A DNA stretch of 64,000 bases from Bretschneidera sinensis. Lineage: Eukaryota > Streptophyta > Magnoliopsida > Brassicales > Akaniaceae. A model generated the notes under the pieces. It was given only the letters and a program-made list of their open reading frames with translations. It ran no database searches and had not been told where the DNA came from. A program made the position numbers and the translations under genes. This document shows, piece by piece, positions 1 to 11,858 of this stretch. Position 1 is the first letter of the stretch, and every line of letters begins with the position of its first letter. The stretch lies in assembly GCA_023935145.1 (NCBI GenBank), contig CM043698.1, forward strand, positions 140,999,001 to 141,063,000, written 5' to 3'.

Positions 1-3000
1 TCGGTTCATTTCTTTGTCAATGATGTTTCTCAACGAAGAAGAAAGCAAAAGAGGTTTTGTTTTTAGGCTATGTGGAAGAGTGTTGATGGTTGTGAGGAAG
101 CAATGAGGAATGGTTGGTTGGTTGGGTGGTGGTAATGAAGTGGGTTGGGAGAGAGTCATGGAAAATATTAAACAGGCTAGGTTGCAATTATTGGGATGGG
201 AACGAGAAAAATAAGAAACGTGACCAAAAATATTCTCCAATTGTGGGCATATTTAAAAGATGTGTAGACAGATTTAATTCAACCTCTAGCATGGGAAAAT
301 GAGAAAAATTTGAAGGAAGAGAAAAAATGAGTTCTTAGAAAATGAGGAAATCATATAGAGACAATAGTCTAAGGTTAAGTGACTTAAACATGGGGATAGA
401 AATACTAGTTTTTTTTCACGCTAAAGCTACTCATACCCAATAGAAAAATAAAATTGTAAAGCTAAAGGATAAATTTGAGGTGTTGCAAATAGAAAAGGAA
501 AAAATGGTGAAGGTGAGTTGATTATTTTGAGGGTTTATTCACTAGAAGGATCTCAGAGTGCTAGCACCATCCATAATCTTGTGGAACAACATGTCACACC
601 ATAAATGAATGAAAAGCTCATAATGGACTTTAGTGCGGGGGAGATTGTTCAAGCCATAAACGAAATTCATCCAACTAAATCTTTTGGGCCTGATGGTATG
701 TCTGCTCTTTTCTAACAAAAATATTGGTATATTGTTGGTTATGAAATTATATGTTTGTCTTTCTTTTTTAAATGATGGTCATTTTCTTGATAAAATAAAT
801 TTTACTCACATTTTTTTTAATCCCAAAGGTTAAAAATTGTGATTAAATGACCCAGTTTAGACCAATTAGCCTTTGTAATGTCATGTACAAAATTGTTGCT
901 AAAGTTTTAGTCAATAGGATGAAAGACATCTTCCTTTAGTAATTTCTGAAACACAAAGTGCCTTTGTCCTGAGTCGTTAGATTACAGATAATATTGTTGT
1001 TGCCTATGAATTAATTCACTCACTTAAAAATAGGAGAAGGGAGCAAAATGGGTTTTATGCATTAAAATTAGACATACGTAAGACTTATGACCAGGTGGAG
1101 TGGGGCTTTATTGGAAGCATGATGGTGAGATTGGGTTTTGATGGAAAATGGGTTAATTTAAGCATGCCTTGTGTTTCATGTAATCCTTTTCCTATCATGT
1201 TTAATAGTAAACAACATGGTTATATTAAGCCTTCAAGGGGACTCTGGCAAGAAGACCTTTTTATCCATTTATTTGTTTCTAATTTATGCATAAGGACTTT
1301 TAGCTTTAGTGTTAGATGTTGCTTCCAGAACCGAGATCAGAGGTGTTTCTTCATGTCGCCATGTTCCCAAAATTAATTATTTATTCTTTGTGGATGATAT
1401 TATTCGCAAAGGCAAATGGTTAAGAAGGGCAAGAAATTAAAAGATTTTTGGATGAATATGAAAGAGAGTTCAGGTAGAAAATCAATTTGGACAAATCAAC
1501 AACTCTTTTTAGTCCAAATTCACTTGCTGTTAGGCATAATGAAGTTAGAGGAATTTTTGGGGTTCCAGTGGTGACTTCGTATGAGAGGCATTTGGACTTA
1601 TCAACAATGGCGAAGTGATCAAAATAAAACTCCTTCAAGATTATCAAAGAAAAAGTGTGGCAATGATTGCAGGGATGGAGAGATAAGTTGCTTTCAAAGG
1701 CGGGAAAAGAAGTCCCTATTATAGTAATAACACATTCAATACCGACGCATGCTATGAGTATATTCAAACTTCTTTTATCTTTGTGTGCGAATCTCCAAAG
1801 ATTGGTGGCAAATTTTTGGAGGGGTCAAGAAAGAGAGGAAATGAAAATCCATTAGCAAAGTTGGTGGAAAATGTGTAAATCGAAATTTTGTTGAGGCATG
1901 GGATTCAAAGATCTAAAAACTTTCAATCTTGCACTATTGGCAAAAATGGGATGGCGTATTCTCAATGGACCTGGTACTTTGTGTCATCGAGTGCTTAAAC
2001 GAAGGTATTTGTGTAATCGAGTATTTTCCATGGAGTTCCTTCATGACGACACCATTAGGGAATAACATATCACTAACATGGAGAGAATTTGGAAAGGGCA
2101 AAATCTTCTTGAGAAAGGAACATCAAGGTTTATATATACAAATAAGTAAACAAACCATGGTCTTTTCGCATTGTCTCTCTTCGTTGAAATTTGGAGACTA
2201 CTGTTTAAATGTGTGAACTCATCGATCCTGTCTCAAAACAGTGGAAGAAGGATTTTTTAAACGAGAATGTCATTCCATTATAAGCCTAATAGAGAAAGTT
2301 GATGGTAATAAGTAGACATGGAAGACTAAACTCATTTGGCATTTTAACAAGGATGGTCATTATAGTGTGCAAAGTGGCTATCAAGTTGAATTTGATTTCC
2401 AGTATAGAGAGAGAGAGAATCAAGAGCTAGAGGAAGTGCTTCATTTAGTAAGAATGGGGAGGAGGTTCTGTGGAAGAAAATTTGGCATAACAAAATTCCA
2501 AATAAAGTGAAACTCTTTGTATAGAGAGTTTATAATGACATAATTCTTACAAGGTGGAGTTTTCGTAGAAGGTAGATAGTCGAATCAAAGTTTGGATTGT
2601 TTTCTGTTTGGAACAGCCGAAGAATATAGTCTCTATATATTTAAAAACTATACGTTCACCTCCGAGGTTTGGAAACTTTGTCCTAGTGATAAAAAAATGG
2701 TGAGAATGGCATAAAAAGATATCTTGAGTTGGATGTAAGCGATCGCTTCTCGTGCAAATGAAAATAAGTTTACAAGATTAGTTGTGATTTGCTGAAACTT
2801 GTGGAACAACCAAAATAATGTTCAGTTTAGGAAGCCATGCAAAGCAGTGGAGGTGCTAGTAGCTATGGCATTGGGAATGTTAGAAGAATTCCATAAAGCG
2901 TAGATGTATCCAAATATAACACAACATCAATCCATTCTTATAAGATGGAAGGCTCCTAGTGCAAGCAAGTATAAGGTTAACGTGGACGAGACATAGGATA

Positions 3001-3480
3001 AAACTAGTGGAAGATAGGGGATTGGTGTGGTTGTTCGAAATGAAAAGGGACTAGTGGAAGTGGTTATGATAAAAAAAAATTATAACGAATCTTAAGGCCA
3101 TTTTGTTGTGAAGCTTTTACCAAATTGGAAGGTGTTGGTTTGGCAAAGAGCTCGGGTTGATTGATATTGAAGGAAGCAAAAACAAAGTTATTGTATCAAA
3201 GAAATTGATGCAAAAACAAAGTCATTTGATGCAAAAACTACAAAATTGATATGTCCTTTTTTAGGACCATTTTTTATTGTATCAAAGAAATTGTTAGTTT
3301 CATGCATGCTACCTTTGGGCATGTAAAGAGAGAGGCTCATGGTGTTGGTCACCTCTTATCTAGAGAGGGTTTGTTAGGTTTATCTTCTAGAACTTGGTTG
3401 GGAGAGACCCTTGATTGTGTAAGAGCTCTAGTTAACCATGATAGTTTGTAGTTTCATTTTGTTGATTTATGAAATATTGC
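1..3480 (+). mobile_element. Decayed L1-like LINE (ORF2 remnant)
   Basis: Non-LTR retrotransposon debris running off the left edge. Recognisable pieces, in order and in shifting frames, are the endonuclease-to-RT linker near 1-300, the RT motif GPDGM near 685, ISLCNVMY near 870, LDIRKTYDQVEWGF near 1068, and an RNase H-like segment (VNVDE, then IGVVVRNEKG) near 2975-3050. The order is that of plant L1-type ORF2. Many stops and frameshifts interrupt it, so it cannot be functional. The 3' end is placed near 3480 by loss of resemblance and is approximate; I saw no clear poly(A) tail or target duplication. Confidence 0.75.
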
Positions 3481-4291
3481 ATTTTTCCTTAAAAAAATCA
3501 CTTGTAAGTACTATAAAATGAACATGATTCAAACCGGTATTTATAGAGCATTAACAATCATCATTCTATTGGATTTTCCTATATAAAGTCTTTTAAGTCT
3601 TTATATCTTTTCTGTGCGGGATACAATACTCTCACAATATTACAATCTATCTCAACATAAACAATTATTTAAAAAAATGATAAAAAAGTATTAATGATAA
3701 TATTATTAGAAAAGCTTGCAATTTTGAACTCTAGATAACAACTTTTGTAGTTCACTAATTTCCCTTGCAAAGAAATAATGAAAAGAAGTAGAAAGACAAA
3801 TGCAAACAAAAAAATACAAATTGACAACTCAATATAACAATATATATTATAATTCATTACATTAAACATTTCATGATGATATGTTGATATATAATAAACA
3901 TGCATCAAAGGAACATTTGAAAAAAATGCAAAAAAGAACATATAAGAAACCTTTATGAGAAATTCTTGGTTGGCAAGTAGAACATGGCCAATAAATACCT
4001 TTCGATGACAAAAATTTCACTCTCATGCCGGTTCCAGTTCAGACAAGAACTTCTCTATACTAACACCTTAATTTTGGTGCTTTAAGTCATAAGCCAAATA
4101 CCTCAACAAATATAGAAGGCAACAAAAAAACTAATTGGCATTATTTGGGGTCAAATTTAAACAAGTTTAAATCAACTTGCTTAAATCTGATCAAGGCAAA
4201 AATTGTCTTGAATGCTTAAATCTACTCCAAACATTGCCAATTTGAAACTACAAAAAAAAATCTTATTTTATTTTTTCGCCCCATCAATGGG
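3481..4291. other. Intergenic AT-rich stretch
   Basis: No convincing gene or bounded repeat was seen. On the minus strand an AATAAA motif at 4267-4272 lies about 20 bases downstream of the stop of the neighbouring minus-strand gene and is a plausible poly(A) signal for it. Confidence 0.5.
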
Positions 4292-6846
4292 TTACAAATT
4301 TTGCAGACCACGAGAACGATCCCTTTCTAGTAATCCTTCCATGATTATCTTCCTTTTATGCTCCTCTGAGCCAATATCCGGTGACAAAACACCATTTTCT
4401 GATGAGGCATTCCCATTACCCCAACGAGGCACCAAGAAAAGCGACGTTGAAGTACAAAAAATGGCACAAACCTTACCCCAGAAGATTAAAACCAAGAGGC
4501 TAACAAGAAGCAAACACAAGCCACCATTTGAACCAAAACACCCTTTTCCATGCTCTTGCACATTGTCCTGCCTTAGCCTCCACTCACTTAAATTTGATCG
4601 AAATCTGTTTGCATCGGACAATGAACTCGGGTTCGAAGAAATTGAGGAAGATAGCAAGGAAGTTGAGCGTAATGATGAAGAGCATAAAGAAGAAGTATTT
4701 GAAGTGATCGTCTGACTTTCATCCTCTGAAAATTCTTGACGGATTGGATTTTCATTTGGGATTTTATCTGTTTTTGCTACTAGCTTGTCATTTGATTCTG
4801 ACAACTTGTATCGATGTTTTCTTTTTCTAATCTTCTTTGCCTGTTCAACAAAATGTAGTTTGTATAACTTAGTACCATAATCAATTGTGAATTAATACCG
4901 AATATAAAAATAAATAAAGTTAAAGGAAACAAAATGATTCCATCAAAACAAACAAAGTTACTCAAAAATTGATACTAACACCATAAAACTAGTCAATAGC
5001 ATTAAAGCAGATTGACCAAAACTATTGATGGGACCTATGTTACATGTACTCTTCATTTTACCTTATCGTGCCAGTATTGGACATTCCTCATAAAGGTATA
5101 GGCATGACATTTGAACACTCTAAATTAAAGGAAAAGGTACTAAAAATTGTATTAATAGATGAGTCCGACACTTAGACATATACCTTTGTCCGACACCCAT
5201 AACGAAGTCCATATAACATAGGATGAGACTCTAAGAATTTAGAAAGGTGGAGTATAAATTAAAAACCACAGAAAAAATGGCTTAACTAAATGTAAAGAAG
5301 ATTAAGAAAATAGAGTATCATTAATAATTAATCAGTCAACTGAATTTATCTTAAAACAACAAAAATTGCCCAAAAATTCAAATAAAAAGAAGTTTATTTA
5401 TAGGTTGAAAAGCATACATTGAAACATTGATCAATTTTGAAAAGCTTAGTAGAATTACTTCTAGATTGGTTATTATGTGTTTAAAATTAAATAATGGGAA
5501 TGATGGGATTTGGGTGGGTTTATTGATGAATTAGGCTAATGAATTAAGAAAATCACCCAAGCAAAAATATAATTTAAAATTCCAAAAATAGAACATTAGT
5601 CCATCCCAATTAACACAAGAATTGCAGTTTCATGAACAAACCAAAAAACAGGGCACAGGTTTAAAGATCCATAATCACTGTGAGATTGGAAACCAATCAC
5701 AGTATTGATGATTAAAATTAAAGAGTTTTAAGTTTTAAGAAAACAATATCAATGTAATTAAACCTTTTATAAAAAAAAAAATATCATGCCTCAGTTACAT
5801 TCAAAACAAATCAGGAAACGAACAGAGCATCATTGAAGATTTCACACACAATTTAAAAAAAAAGAAGGTAAAATACATGCATGAACATATTATTTGATCC
5901 ATTTTCATAAAAATAAAAATAAAAACTCAGTAATTTTTTAAGTATATAATAAATCATGTGATTTGCACTGGGCTTCTGTTAAATCCATCATATATCTGTA
6001 CTCATTTAGACGTGAGATTAACTCATTTTGACAATCAATCAATTCTATAAACCATTTGAAAATCATTCAATATTTTTACGAATTTTTCACTCCTAAGCTA
6101 TTTTTTGTGATTTTTTCAATCTTTAATAGTTAAAAAAATATATATTTTTTCAAATGTCAAAAAATTCTTAGATCTTTTTTTTCCTCATAATAGATCACAA
6201 TTATGATTGCATGTGTACAAAAATTATTATCAAAATCCTTGTGGTGGAATCATGGTATTTTTCAATCATTTTAATATTTTAAAAAAATATGATCTACCAC
6301 AATTTCAATTATAATTCCAAATTTCAATTCTACAAAACCAAATGTAAATAAAAAAAAATTATTTATAAATAATGCTTAAAAAATTATATTATAAGTAATT
6401 GAAACTATTTTTTGTTATGTATAAAAAATTAAATATTTATTATGAAAATAAATCAAATCATATGGTTTTCAGTGTATTTTAGCTTAAAATAAAAAACCAA
6501 CCAGGGAAGTTCCGATGAAAACTGTCTTAATAAAACGCGAAAACATCTGGTGACCGCCTTTCTTTTTCATAGGAACATCTTTATCTCCGTCTCTTTCTTT
6601 GTCTAAAGAAGATACGGAACACAGAATCTTAGGAGACACCACGCCTTCCTTGTGCCCCCTGGCAACGTAAGTCAACAACGGTTCACCACCCGAACCGTCC
6701 GTACCCGACCGATCCAGTTCGACTGAACCGTCGTCATCCATAACGACCGGTCTAAAGCAAAATAAGAACCTCTTGCTACTACTGCTGCTGCTTAAACTGC
6801 CACGGCTTCTCTTCAATGATTTGTTCTTTGTTTTTGTTGAGTCCAT
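4292..6846 (-). CDS. Two-exon plant gene, basic Ser-rich protein with one membrane segment
   Basis: Exon 1 runs 6846-6502 and exon 2 runs 4840-4292; the intron (6501-4841) starts GTTGGT and ends TTGAACAG. Both exons join in phase 0, giving an inferred 297 residues. The N-terminus is basic and serine-rich, with KRFLFCFRPVV at about residues 25-35. The splice falls in a short hydrophobic stretch followed by AKKIRKRKHRYK. A Ser-rich linker follows, then a hydrophobic segment at about 222-245 that looks like a single transmembrane helix, and a C-terminus ending KRKIIMEGLLERDRSRG. The domain order resembles small plant-specific proteins of unknown function. I do not recognise a named gene and infer no biochemical role. 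The reading frame is clean, so the gene appears intact. The exact donor is the least certain point. Confidence 0.72.
4841..6501 (-). other. Intron of the 4292-6846 gene
   Basis: This 1.66-kb AT-rich interval lies between two in-phase exons. The acceptor (polypyrimidine-poor but ending ACAG) restores the frame exactly. No transposon boundary was seen inside it. Confidence 0.6.
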
Positions 6847-7591
6847 GGTAGAATGTTTTTTTGTTTTTGTTTTTGTTTTTGTTTTTTGTATTTAAAGAGT
6901 TTTTCCCTGTTCCATTTTCTGTGTTTGGTTGGCGAGGATTTAGGGAATGTTTGTGGGGAGAGAAAATTTTGTGAGAATAAGAGAAAATGAGGGAAAGTGT
7001 CTTTAAATATTTTTTTTCGTGTATTTTGTGTATATATTTATGGGATCATGAGAACGACAATCCCGCTATTTTCCATTATTTTGTTTGATCCATTAAAAGC
7101 AAACAGATTTTCATCACAATCGAAAAGTTACTTACTTAAAATGAGTAATATGTAAGTGCTAAATAAAGGATTTGGGTCGGTCGCCTAATATTTTGGAATT
7201 TCTGATGTGTTTTCTAGTTGCCTGCCAACTTTTTCAATGGTGTTAAAATTGACTTTTTTTTTTGTAATGAGGAAAAGAATATAGGAAAAAACAAACAAAA
7301 AATCAGGGCAATTTTTGGGATTGTAAATTTGCAAACCATAAAAAAAAATGATATTAAAATAGTTAAAATAAAATGATTGTTAGAAGGAATTATTGAATGA
7401 CTTTGTAAAATTGCTATATTGCCTATAAAAGATTCAATACTGGATAAACGAATTTCTTATTACCTCATAAATGAAAAAAAAAAAAACAAAACAAAAGTAC
7501 CCCAATTTTTTTTATTGGAATGGAAAAGGATTGAACCCAAAAAAAAAAAAAAAAAAACAAAGAGACCGTTAAGTCAAAACACTAGTCATAG
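6847..7591 (-). promoter_or_regulatory. 5' leader and probable promoter of the minus-strand gene
   Basis: Upstream of the ATG at 6846 the minus strand has an A-rich leader made of repeated AAAAAC units (6855-6890). A TATATA-type box read on the minus strand lies near 7028-7038. Spacing of about 180 bases to the ATG is reasonable for a plant promoter. Beyond about 7100 the region is featureless AT-rich DNA with A-tracts, up to the border of the retroelement at 7592. Confidence 0.35.
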
Positions 7592-8837
7592 TGTTGTGAG
7601 TTTTAAATTACTCGCAAACGCACGAGTCGTTTGCAGTATAGCGTTGTGCAAGTGCGAGGTCGAATCCACAGGGAATTGCGTTGTGAAAATATTTTTTAAT
7701 CTAAACTAACTCTATCTTAACTTAGTTCCAAATTTCAGAATGATATTGCAAAATAAATTAAAACTAAACTAAGTTGATTTTAAAACTAATAATAAAAACA
7801 CTAAGGTTTCCGAATCCACCCCACCAAAGTTAAGCATAGATGTTCTAAAAATATAGCCTATCAAAACATTCCATGAATCCAACTATAAGACAAAAAATAA
7901 AGAATATCCCAATTAAACCAAAAGCGTCCAATGTATCCGCTCTTAACAAATCACAAAGGAAATCCAATTTAATCGAAAAACATTCAATGTATCCATCAGA
8001 TGAAACACAAGGAATATCCGACAGACAATTTAAACTCAATCAATTATAAGATTAACTCAAATAATTGACAGAACATTTATACTAAAAATTGTCAGATTTG
8101 TACAAGCAAATCTGAACTACTACGCCAAACAACGGCGGGGCTTTATCTTCAACCTTAGCTGAAGAGTCTAGCCACTCATAACTATGAAACTAAAATTCAT
8201 AATAAAAGTGCTAAACATTTAAACTAAAACAACTAAATGTAAAGAAATAAATAAATAACTTTACATGGGAGAAATTCCACTCGCTGACGGGCGGCTCTTC
8301 TCTTCGTGGTGACAAAGCCTTCGAGATCCACCAGAATGCTAGCGGACTTCCACTGGTAAACACCAAAGTGGCTTAGGAATTGTACACTGAATGATAAAGC
8401 CAGATGGTGTTTATATAGGGGAAGACCCGAAGCAATATGGGTTACAGATTCGATGTGGGATACTGCCCGTGTGCGCTCGATCGCAGTGTGGTGCGATCGA
8501 TCGCAGGTATGATCGATCGCATGTCTTGTGCGCACGATCTCATGTGCGCTCAATCGCATGTCTGCTACGATCGATCGCAGATGCACTGAACTATATTTCG
8601 ATGTGGGATGTTGACCATGCGCTCGTTCGTAGGCAGGTGCGCTCGATCGCATATCTCGTGCGATCGATCGCAATGTCTCCAGAAGCTTCACATCTCCTGA
8701 AATGCTTCATTTTCTCCACAAACCTGTAAAAATACATAAAACACAAGAAAGACGTAAAATAAAGTGAAATACTACTAACTAAGAGCATAACAAATATAAG
8801 TTAAGGGTCTAAAATATGCAATATTTAAGACACATCA
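7592..8837 (-). repeat. Element A 3' LTR
   Basis: On the plus strand it begins TGTTGTGAGTTTTAAATT and ends CACATCA. It is 1246 bp, about 21 bp shorter than its partner, partly through loss of one unit in the CpG-palindrome cluster at 8472-8672. The interior purine tract lies immediately to the right at 8838-8856. Confidence 0.9.
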
Positions 8838-10125
8838 AATACTCCCAAACTTATATTTTGCTAGTTCCTTAGCAAAACAAAATAAAAGACTCAATGAAAA
8901 ACAAAGAACATAAAGATAAAATCATCACTCATGGTATCCAAAAATTTAAGGAGCACACATCACCATGATATTCATTCATAAGCAAGCTTAAAAAGGTAAA
9001 CCCGTCTTCGTAATGAATAGAAATGTTAAAATCTAATTACTTACAAAAGGCAGGATAAGGCATCACAAGCTTGAATCAGTGTAAGGTGAATTAGCATATA
9101 AAAATGAAGCTTTCAAGTAACTCTAATGTGTAAGGTCTCCATGTCTCAAGATTCACCGAATTTCCCATAAAAAATGAACGAAAATGCATAGTTTTTATTT
9201 TATTCTTTTTCTTTTTATTTTTTTATTTTTTTAAACAATAATAAGGCACGACTGTGTTTAGTTCCCTTAAGCTTTCTAATTGACCCATGTAGCGAGTGTT
9301 GAGTCAATGACTCCCAAACCAGATGATTTTAGGGCATTAGGTGTATAGACACCCCTAAGGACTTACTAACTCGAGTCAAAAAGGCTACGAAAATAAACCG
9401 GTCTTAATACTACCAAGCAAAATTCCACCTTTTGATGTGAACACTCACTGCTTACTGAGGCAAAAGGTCCAGTTACTCAGCGGAAAGTTATAGTAATTAA
9501 TTTTTTTTTTCTTTCTTTATGCCCAAGTGTTCATCCAACAAATCATCCAGTTTCAGTTAAGATAAGGAAAAATACACATTAAAATCACGTGTCATACCTC
9601 ATATAATTTGTGCTAATGTGCTCGTGTTAGATTAGATCAAACATGTGAATTCTCAAAATGCCTAAAGTAAGTAACTAAATTTTAAAAATTTATCACCAGA
9701 TCATGTGTTCAAAATGTTAAGCTCACCAATGACATCACATCATAGAAAATGTTTAGATCAACCAAAATTTCACGATAACATGAGCATGCATTTATCTCTA
9801 CGACGAAAAGACAACAAATTAGGACAAAGTGTGTGATGTGTCTCCCATACCCCCAAACTTAAATTACACATTGACCCCAATGTGTGACTAATATGGAAAG
9901 AGCTGACCTGAGATATGAAGAACTATCTGGACTGGTATGGCTCATAGCATACCCCCAAACTTGAACTGAAGTACGCATTGTCCCTGAAAAATAAATACTG
10001 AAAAACAAAGAACACTGGAAACAAGCATTAATCATAAAAATGCGAAATAATAAATAAACAAAAAAGATAAGCTGTGGGGTGCCTCCCATGAGTGCTAAGT
10101 TTAACGTCTTCAGCCAGACCCAACA
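8838..10125 (-). other. Conserved non-coding interior of element A, with PPT
   Basis: About 1.29 kb between the end of the truncated RT frame and the 3' LTR. No long reading frame was seen on the element strand. It matches 60103-61386 of element B along its length, so it is a standing part of this family rather than random filler. Read on the minus strand it ends with AAGTTTGGGAGTATT (plus 8838-8852), the polypurine tract. Confidence 0.7.
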
Positions 10126-11755
10126 TTAGTAAACAGGCCCAACTAAGCACTCCACCATCTGATCAATAAATGGGAATGGAAAATGATCAGGCCTAGTGGC
10201 AGCATTCAATTTACGGTAGTCTAGACACTTTCTCCATCTTGACTGCACTCGAGTTGGAACCAAATCGTCGTCTTTATTTACTACCGTCAATTCAGCACGT
10301 TTGGGCACGACTTTAATCAGGCTCACCCCCTTGCTATCAGAGATGGGATAAATGATCCCTGCCTCTAACAGCTTAATATCTTTTGCCCTCACAACCTCTT
10401 GCATAGTAGGGTTGAGCCTTCTTTGTGGCTCCCTCGATGGCTTGGCATTCTCCTCCAACTGTATCGTGTGTATTACCAATGAGGGGTTGATTCCCTTGAC
10501 ATCCTCAATAGTCCAGCCTATAGCTTCCTTATGCTCTCTTAAGACATCCAATAATTTCTCCTCTGGAGCATCACCCAAATCTAAGCTATAATTATAAGCA
10601 AAGAATCTGCTGGACCTAGGAACTTATACTTAAGATTGTCCAATAAAGGCTTAAGTTCCTTCTTGGGGGGTTCAGGTGTTGTGGTTTCCTCCATTTCAAT
10701 AATCTTTAGAGGAGCAGACTCCAAAGTAGCATTTGCTTGCTCAAACAACTTATCTAAGCCCAAATCCTCTTCAAATTGAGCAAAGCATGCCTCCAAGGGG
10801 TCCTCAATACGTGATTCATCCATAGTCTCATCCGTCTCACTGCTCTTCTGAGGATTAGACTCCAAAATGCCATTCACTTCCTCGAGTAACTTATCTAAGC
10901 CCAAGTCCTCTCCAAAGTGAGTAAAGCATGCCTCTAGGGGATCCTCAAACTTCTCTCCTTTCTTGAGCACTTGTAATCTCTCATGGTAAGGCACTTTAGG
11001 TAAAAACGACCTAGGGAGATCCTTAATGATAGGTGTGGCTGTAGATGGCTCAGCATCTCTCTTTTCTTTGTTGCCACTTTCTTGCTCTTGTATAGGAGTT
11101 GATAAATTTCCCACCGTAAACTGTTCCTTTGGGTTAGGATCAAGTTGACTGAGGAACTTTTTTTCCTCTCCTTCACCCACGTAACTTGTGATTTGATCAA
11201 TTTGACTCTCTAGCTCGACAATCGCTTGGGTGTTTTCTATGGTTGCACTCATCACTTCACTCATAGATTGGCTAGTCGTTTTCATGAAATCATTGAGAGC
11301 GTCCTCCAATGACTATGAAACCGACACTGGCACTTGAATGGGAGCTTGGTAAGTGGGTGATGGTGCTGGATAGGCATAACTTGGTATTGGTGGAGGAAAT
11401 TCGGGATGGTATTGATTGTGAGCATGATAAGGGGCTCCTCCCTGATTCATCAGTTGGTTCTGCTCACATGAAAAATTAGAGTGGTTCCACCACCCTGGAT
11501 TGTATGTTTCGGAGTAAGATCTATTTGATTCCCAACAACAGTCATTGAAAGCATTCATTTGTTCCAGGGGGTACTCGGCACAAGCCGGCATTGATGGACA
11601 ATTCTATGCTAGATGCATGGGACTAGCACAGATGGAACAACTATCAACATTGAATGTGTTGGCAGCATTGAGGGACGGGCCGGTCATTTTCATGTACTCC
11701 TTAATGGTGTCTTCTAAAGACTGTGAAACCGGCACTGGATTCATCCACATAATTT
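10126..11755 (-). pseudogene. Broken gag-RT frame of element A
   Basis: Same protein as the open frame of element B but interrupted three times. A CAG-to-TAG stop lies in the zinc-knuckle-like segment (CASPMHLA, then stop). A second CAG-to-TAG stop lies near 11313, just before the repeated SLEDALNDFMK segment. A one-base deletion near 10580 shifts frame at ALDLGDAPEE. It also lacks about 33 residues present in element B. The C-terminal part carries the Athila-type RT lead-in (EAIGWTIEDVKGINPSL, then CLDYRKLNAATRPDHFPFPF) and stops before the RT catalytic core. Confidence 0.85.
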
Positions 11756-11834
11756 TTTTTTAAACAAAAAAAAATAACTAACTAGTAGAAAAATAAAATC
11801 ATTTTAGACCAAAAATTTTCACAAACCAAACAAT

Positions 11835-11852
11835 TCCCCGGCAACGGCGCCA
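11835..11852 (-). other. Element A primer-binding site (tRNA-Asp type)
   Basis: Read on the minus strand it is TGGCGCCGTTGCCGGGGA, which pairs with the 3' end of plant tRNA-Asp as in Athila elements. It lies 6 bases inside the 5' LTR. Confidence 0.85.
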
Positions 11853-11858
11853 AAAACT

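Noticed and set aside
4212..4715. Plus-strand open frame of 167 codons overlapping the minus-strand gene
   Set aside because: It is the mirror of the Ser-rich exon 2; the minus-strand frame has a matching splice site, membrane segment and poly(A) signal.
8472..8672. A CRISPR-like array, because of regularly spaced short repeats
   Set aside because: Repeats are 14-bp palindromes with 2-8-base gaps rather than repeat-spacer units, and they lie inside plant LTRs; CRISPR arrays are prokaryotic.
8233..8691. Long open frames across the LTR CpG-palindrome clusters, with repeated RSIA/CDRS peptides (also 12501-13076, 57059-57475, 61457-61859)
   Set aside because: They come from the 14-bp repeats read in several frames on both strands; they lie in LTR U3 sequence and have no coding context.
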